This document shows positions 13,631 to 15,439 of a stretch of DNA of 15,439 bases, piece by piece. Under the pieces are notes generated by a model. It was not told where the DNA came from. It made no database searches and worked only from the letters and a program-made list of their open reading frames with translations. This stretch comes from Sulfuritalea sp. (GTDB lineage: Bacteria > Pseudomonadota > Gammaproteobacteria > Burkholderiales > Rhodocyclaceae). Position 1 is the stretch's first letter; each line of letters opens with the position of its first letter. Both the position numbers and the translations under genes were made by a program. The stretch is from NCBI GenBank assembly GCA_022843505.1, contig JALHNN010000014.1, positions 1-15,439 on the forward strand, written 5' to 3'.

Positions 13631-15202
13631 ATGAATCTCAAGGAATGGATTTTCACCACCGACCACAAGCGCGTCGGAGTGCTCTACCTGATCGGGTCGA
13701 TCGCCGCGTTTGCCGTGGCGGGCATCATGGCGATGCTGATGCGCATCGAGCTATCGACCATCGGGCCGACCATAACCGCCAATCCGACGCAGTACAACGT
13801 CTGGCTCTACACCCACGGCGCGGTGATGATCCTCGGCTTCCAGATCCCGGCGCTGACCGGCTTCTTTGCCAACTATTGCATCCCGCTGATGATCGGCGCC
13901 AAGGATGTCGCCTTTCCGCGCGTCAATGCCCTCTCGGTCTGGCTGTTCTACGTCGGTGTGATCCTGGCGCTGCTGACCTTCTTCATCCCCGACCCGCCCG
14001 ACGTAATGTGGACCGGCTATCCGCCCTACTCGACGATCACCACGGGCAATACGGCGATGTATTCCTTCACCGTGCTGATCCTCGGTTTCGCCTCGATCAT
14101 CGGCGGCGTGAATTTCCTCACCACGGTCGCCTACATGCGCGCGCCCGGCATCACCCTCAACAAGCTCAACATCTTCGTCTGGTGCACGCTGGCGGCCTTC
14201 GTCCTGCAGCTGATTTTCGTGCCGGTGCTGGGCACCGCCGTGTCGCTGATCTCGATGGACAAGTACCTGGGGACCAACTTCTTCGATCCGACCAAGGGCG
14301 GCGACGTGCTGACCTACCAGAACCTGTTCTGGTTCTATTCGCATCCGGCGGTGTACGTGATCTTCCTGCCCTTCATCGGCGTGGTCTATGAAATCATTTC
14401 GGTGCATGCGCGCAACGCCGTCTTCAACTACAAGATGGTGGTGTACGGCGGCGTCGGCGGCATCGTGCTGCTGGCCGGCGAGGTATGGGTGCACCACCTC
14501 TATGTGTCCGGCATGGCCGACTGGCTGCGTATCGGCCAGATGGTGACGACGCTGCTGATCTCGATCCCGGTTGGCCTGATGATGATCGGCCTGATCGGCA
14601 CGCTCTACAAGGGTTCGATCGCCTTCAATACGCCGATGCTTTACGGTTTGGGCGTGGTCTTCCTATTCCTCATCGGCGGCCTGACCGGCATCCCGCTGGC
14701 CGTCCCTTCGCTGACGCTCGGCGTCTCGGATACCTATTACGTAGTCGGCCATTTCCACTATGTCATGGCGGTCGCCGGCACCTTTGCCATCTTCGGCGGC
14801 GTCTATCACTGGTTCCCGAAGATGACCGGCAAGATGTACAACGAGTTCTGGGGCAAGCTCGGCTTCTGGCTAACCTTCGTCGGCGTGAACATCGTGTTCT
14901 GGATCATGATGGACATCGGCGTCCAGGGCATGCCGCGCCGCTACTATGACTACGCCCACTTCCCGCAGTTCGAGAGTGCCCACCAGTGGATGACCGCGGG
15001 CGCCGCAGTCCTTGCCGTCGGGTTTGCCATCGCGGTGCTGAACTGGATCATGGGCGCGATCAACGGCAAGCCGGCAGGGGATAACCCCTGGAACTCGCCT
15101 TCCCTGGAATGGACCACGGTGTCTCCCCCGCCCCATGGCAACTGGCCCTCGCCGCCGGCGGTAGCCGAGGATTGGCATCCTTATGGATACAAGAAGGCTT
15201 GA
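13631..15202 (+). CDS. Heme-copper oxidase subunit I, divergent A2-like type
   Basis: A 523-residue protein with about twelve transmembrane helices; catalytic subunit of a proton-pumping-type terminal oxidase. Ligands are complete: low-spin heme His62 and His376, high-spin heme His374, and CuB His238, His288 and His289, with active-site Tyr242. D-channel residues Asp92, Asn81 and Asn99 are kept, and propionate arginines Arg436-Arg437 are present. Helix VI reads FYSHPAVY, the A2-type Tyr-Ser motif replacing the glutamate of type A1. The K-channel positions are Val314 and Met317 instead of Thr and Lys, and the Mg/Mn histidine before DTYYVV is Ser366. Glu284 lies four residues before His288. An AAGGA eight bases upstream supports the start; the gap to subunit II is 16 bases. 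It is probably functional, but its proton route or substrate may be unusual. Confidence 0.95.
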   Translation: MNLKEWIFTTDHKRVGVLYLIGSIAAFAVAGIMAMLMRIELSTIGPTITANPTQYNVWLYTHGAVMILGFQIPALTGFFANYCIPLMIGAKDVAFPRVNALSVWLFYVGVILALLTFFIPDPPDVMWTGYPPYSTITTGNTAMYSFTVLILGFASIIGGVNFLTTVAYMRAPGITLNKLNIFVWCTLAAFVLQLIFVPVLGTAVSLISMDKYLGTNFFDPTKGGDVLTYQNLFWFYSHPAVYVIFLPFIGVVYEIISVHARNAVFNYKMVVYGGVGGIVLLAGEVWVHHLYVSGMADWLRIGQMVTTLLISIPVGLMMIGLIGTLYKGSIAFNTPMLYGLGVVFLFLIGGLTGIPLAVPSLTLGVSDTYYVVGHFHYVMAVAGTFAIFGGVYHWFPKMTGKMYNEFWGKLGFWLTFVGVNIVFWIMMDIGVQGMPRRYYDYAHFPQFESAHQWMTAGAAVLAVGFAIAVLNWIMGAINGKPAGDNPWNSPSLEWTTVSPPPHGNWPSPPAVAEDWHPYGYKKA

Positions 15203-15216
15203 GCTTGCGTAGCCCG

Positions 15217-15248
15217 GGACAAGGCGCCCCTGACGGGGCGTTTTGTCC
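15217..15248 (+). terminator. Hairpin terminator after oxidase subunit I
   Basis: CGCCCC (15225-15230) pairs with GGGGCG (15235-15240) around TGAC. The stem extends through two G-U pairs into GGACAA/TTGTCC (15217-15222 with 15243-15248). TTTT follows the core stem directly. It ends only 9 bases before the next gene, so it may be a partial terminator that lowers downstream expression. Confidence 0.75.
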
Positions 15249-15257
15249 TTTGGCGCG

Positions 15258-15439
15258 ATGACAGGCCGCGCCGGATTGGCAATGCTGGCCGCCGGGCTGG
15301 CGCTGGTCCTCGGCGGCGGCATCCTCGTCTGGCACAGCCTTCCGGCAGGCCCGGCGCCCGCCGGGGAGATTCCACAGGCCATCGAAACCAGGAACGCGGC
15401 GCCTCTGCCGGCGTTTCGCCTGACCGGACCGAGGGGGGA
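15258..15439 (+). CDS. SCO-family protein, N-terminal fragment (3' end outside window)
   Basis: From ATG 15258 the frame stays open to the right edge for 60 codons. Residues of about 6-25 are a signal anchor. A Pro/Ala linker follows, then LPAFRLTGPRGG (50-61), the usual entry into the thioredoxin-like SCO domain (LPxFxLxGxxGxxF). The metal-binding cysteines would lie beyond the window. It is the next gene after oxidase subunit I and, if SCO, is the second copper chaperone of this locus, with a classical N-terminal anchor, unlike the one at 11955. A TlpA/AhpC-TSA thioredoxin is the alternative. No strong ribosome binding site is seen, and a terminator-like hairpin lies just upstream. Confidence 0.65.
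   Translation, partial: MTGRAGLAMLAAGLALVLGGGILVWHSLPAGPAPAGEIPQAIETRNAAPLPAFRLTGPRG

Noticed and set aside
13631..15202. Assignment of subunit I as an sNOR-type nitric oxide reductase because SCO and CuA genes lie beside it
   Set aside because: The active-site tyrosine (Tyr242 in HPAVY) is present, and the long gapless similarity is to A-type oxygen reductases. The idea is kept only as a possible side activity.
1..15439. CRISPR, tRNA, rRNA, insertion sequence, phage or defence genes
   Set aside because: No spaced repeats, cloverleaf sequences, transposase or integrase motifs, or defence domains were found on reading both strands.

Overview
The window reads as chromosome of a GC-rich betaproteobacterium, most like the Rhodocyclaceae or neighbouring families. 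The grounds are the block aroQ-accB-accC-prmA followed by a zinc-ribbon/DUF3426 gene and an adenosine-kinase-like PfkB gene, the divergent mpl, a diheme cytochrome c4, and the strong third-position GC bias that creates long antisense open frames. This placement rests on recognising protein families, not on a database search. No rRNA, tRNA, CRISPR array, transposase or phage gene was seen, and no stretch above 300 bases lacks a gene.

Left part (1-1823): a glycosyltransferase family 9 (heptosyltransferase-like) gene runs leftwards off the edge. Beside it lies the divergent apaH (diadenosine tetraphosphatase), with only 16 bases between the two start codons. Between the convergent apaH and slyB-like genes (1824-1992) are a perfect 11-bp hairpin and a GC-rich mosaic of direct and inverted repeats that resembles a dispersed intergenic element.

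Middle part (1993-8873, all minus strand): nine tightly packed genes, in transcription order: an uncharacterised protein with a nucleotidyltransferase-like motif; a TlpA-type membrane-anchored thioredoxin; aroQ (shikimate pathway); accB and accC (biotin carrier and biotin carboxylase of acetyl-CoA carboxylase); prmA (ribosomal protein L11 methyltransferase); a zinc-ribbon/DUF3426 membrane protein; a PfkB-family kinase; and a SlyB-like glycine-zipper lipoprotein. Overlaps of 4 and 7 bases and gaps of 2 to 52 bases suggest one long operon or a few nested units. The divergent mpl (murein peptide recycling ligase, 8936-10285) follows and ends at a bidirectional terminator shared with the next gene.

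Right part (10389-15439): a diheme cytochrome c4 gene on the minus strand faces away from a respiratory oxidase operon on the plus strand, in the order subunit III, SCO-type copper chaperone, subunit II (CuA), subunit I. The 169-base region between them carries an FNR/Anr-like palindrome (11124-11137) that overlaps the -35 elements of two plausible back-to-back promoters, so donor and oxidase may be controlled together by oxygen or nitric oxide. A hairpin follows subunit I, and a second SCO-like gene starts 9 bases later and leaves the window.

The most notable object is the oxidase. Subunit I has all heme and CuB histidines and the active-site tyrosine. It has an A2-type YS motif in place of the helix VI glutamate, and it also lacks the K-channel lysine and threonine and the histidine of the Mg/Mn site. 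It carries an extra glutamate one turn before the CuB histidine pair. Subunit II has a complete CuA site but a tyrosine in place of the usual electron-entry tryptophan. With the unusual gene order and two SCO genes, this looks like a divergent branch of the heme-copper oxidase superfamily.
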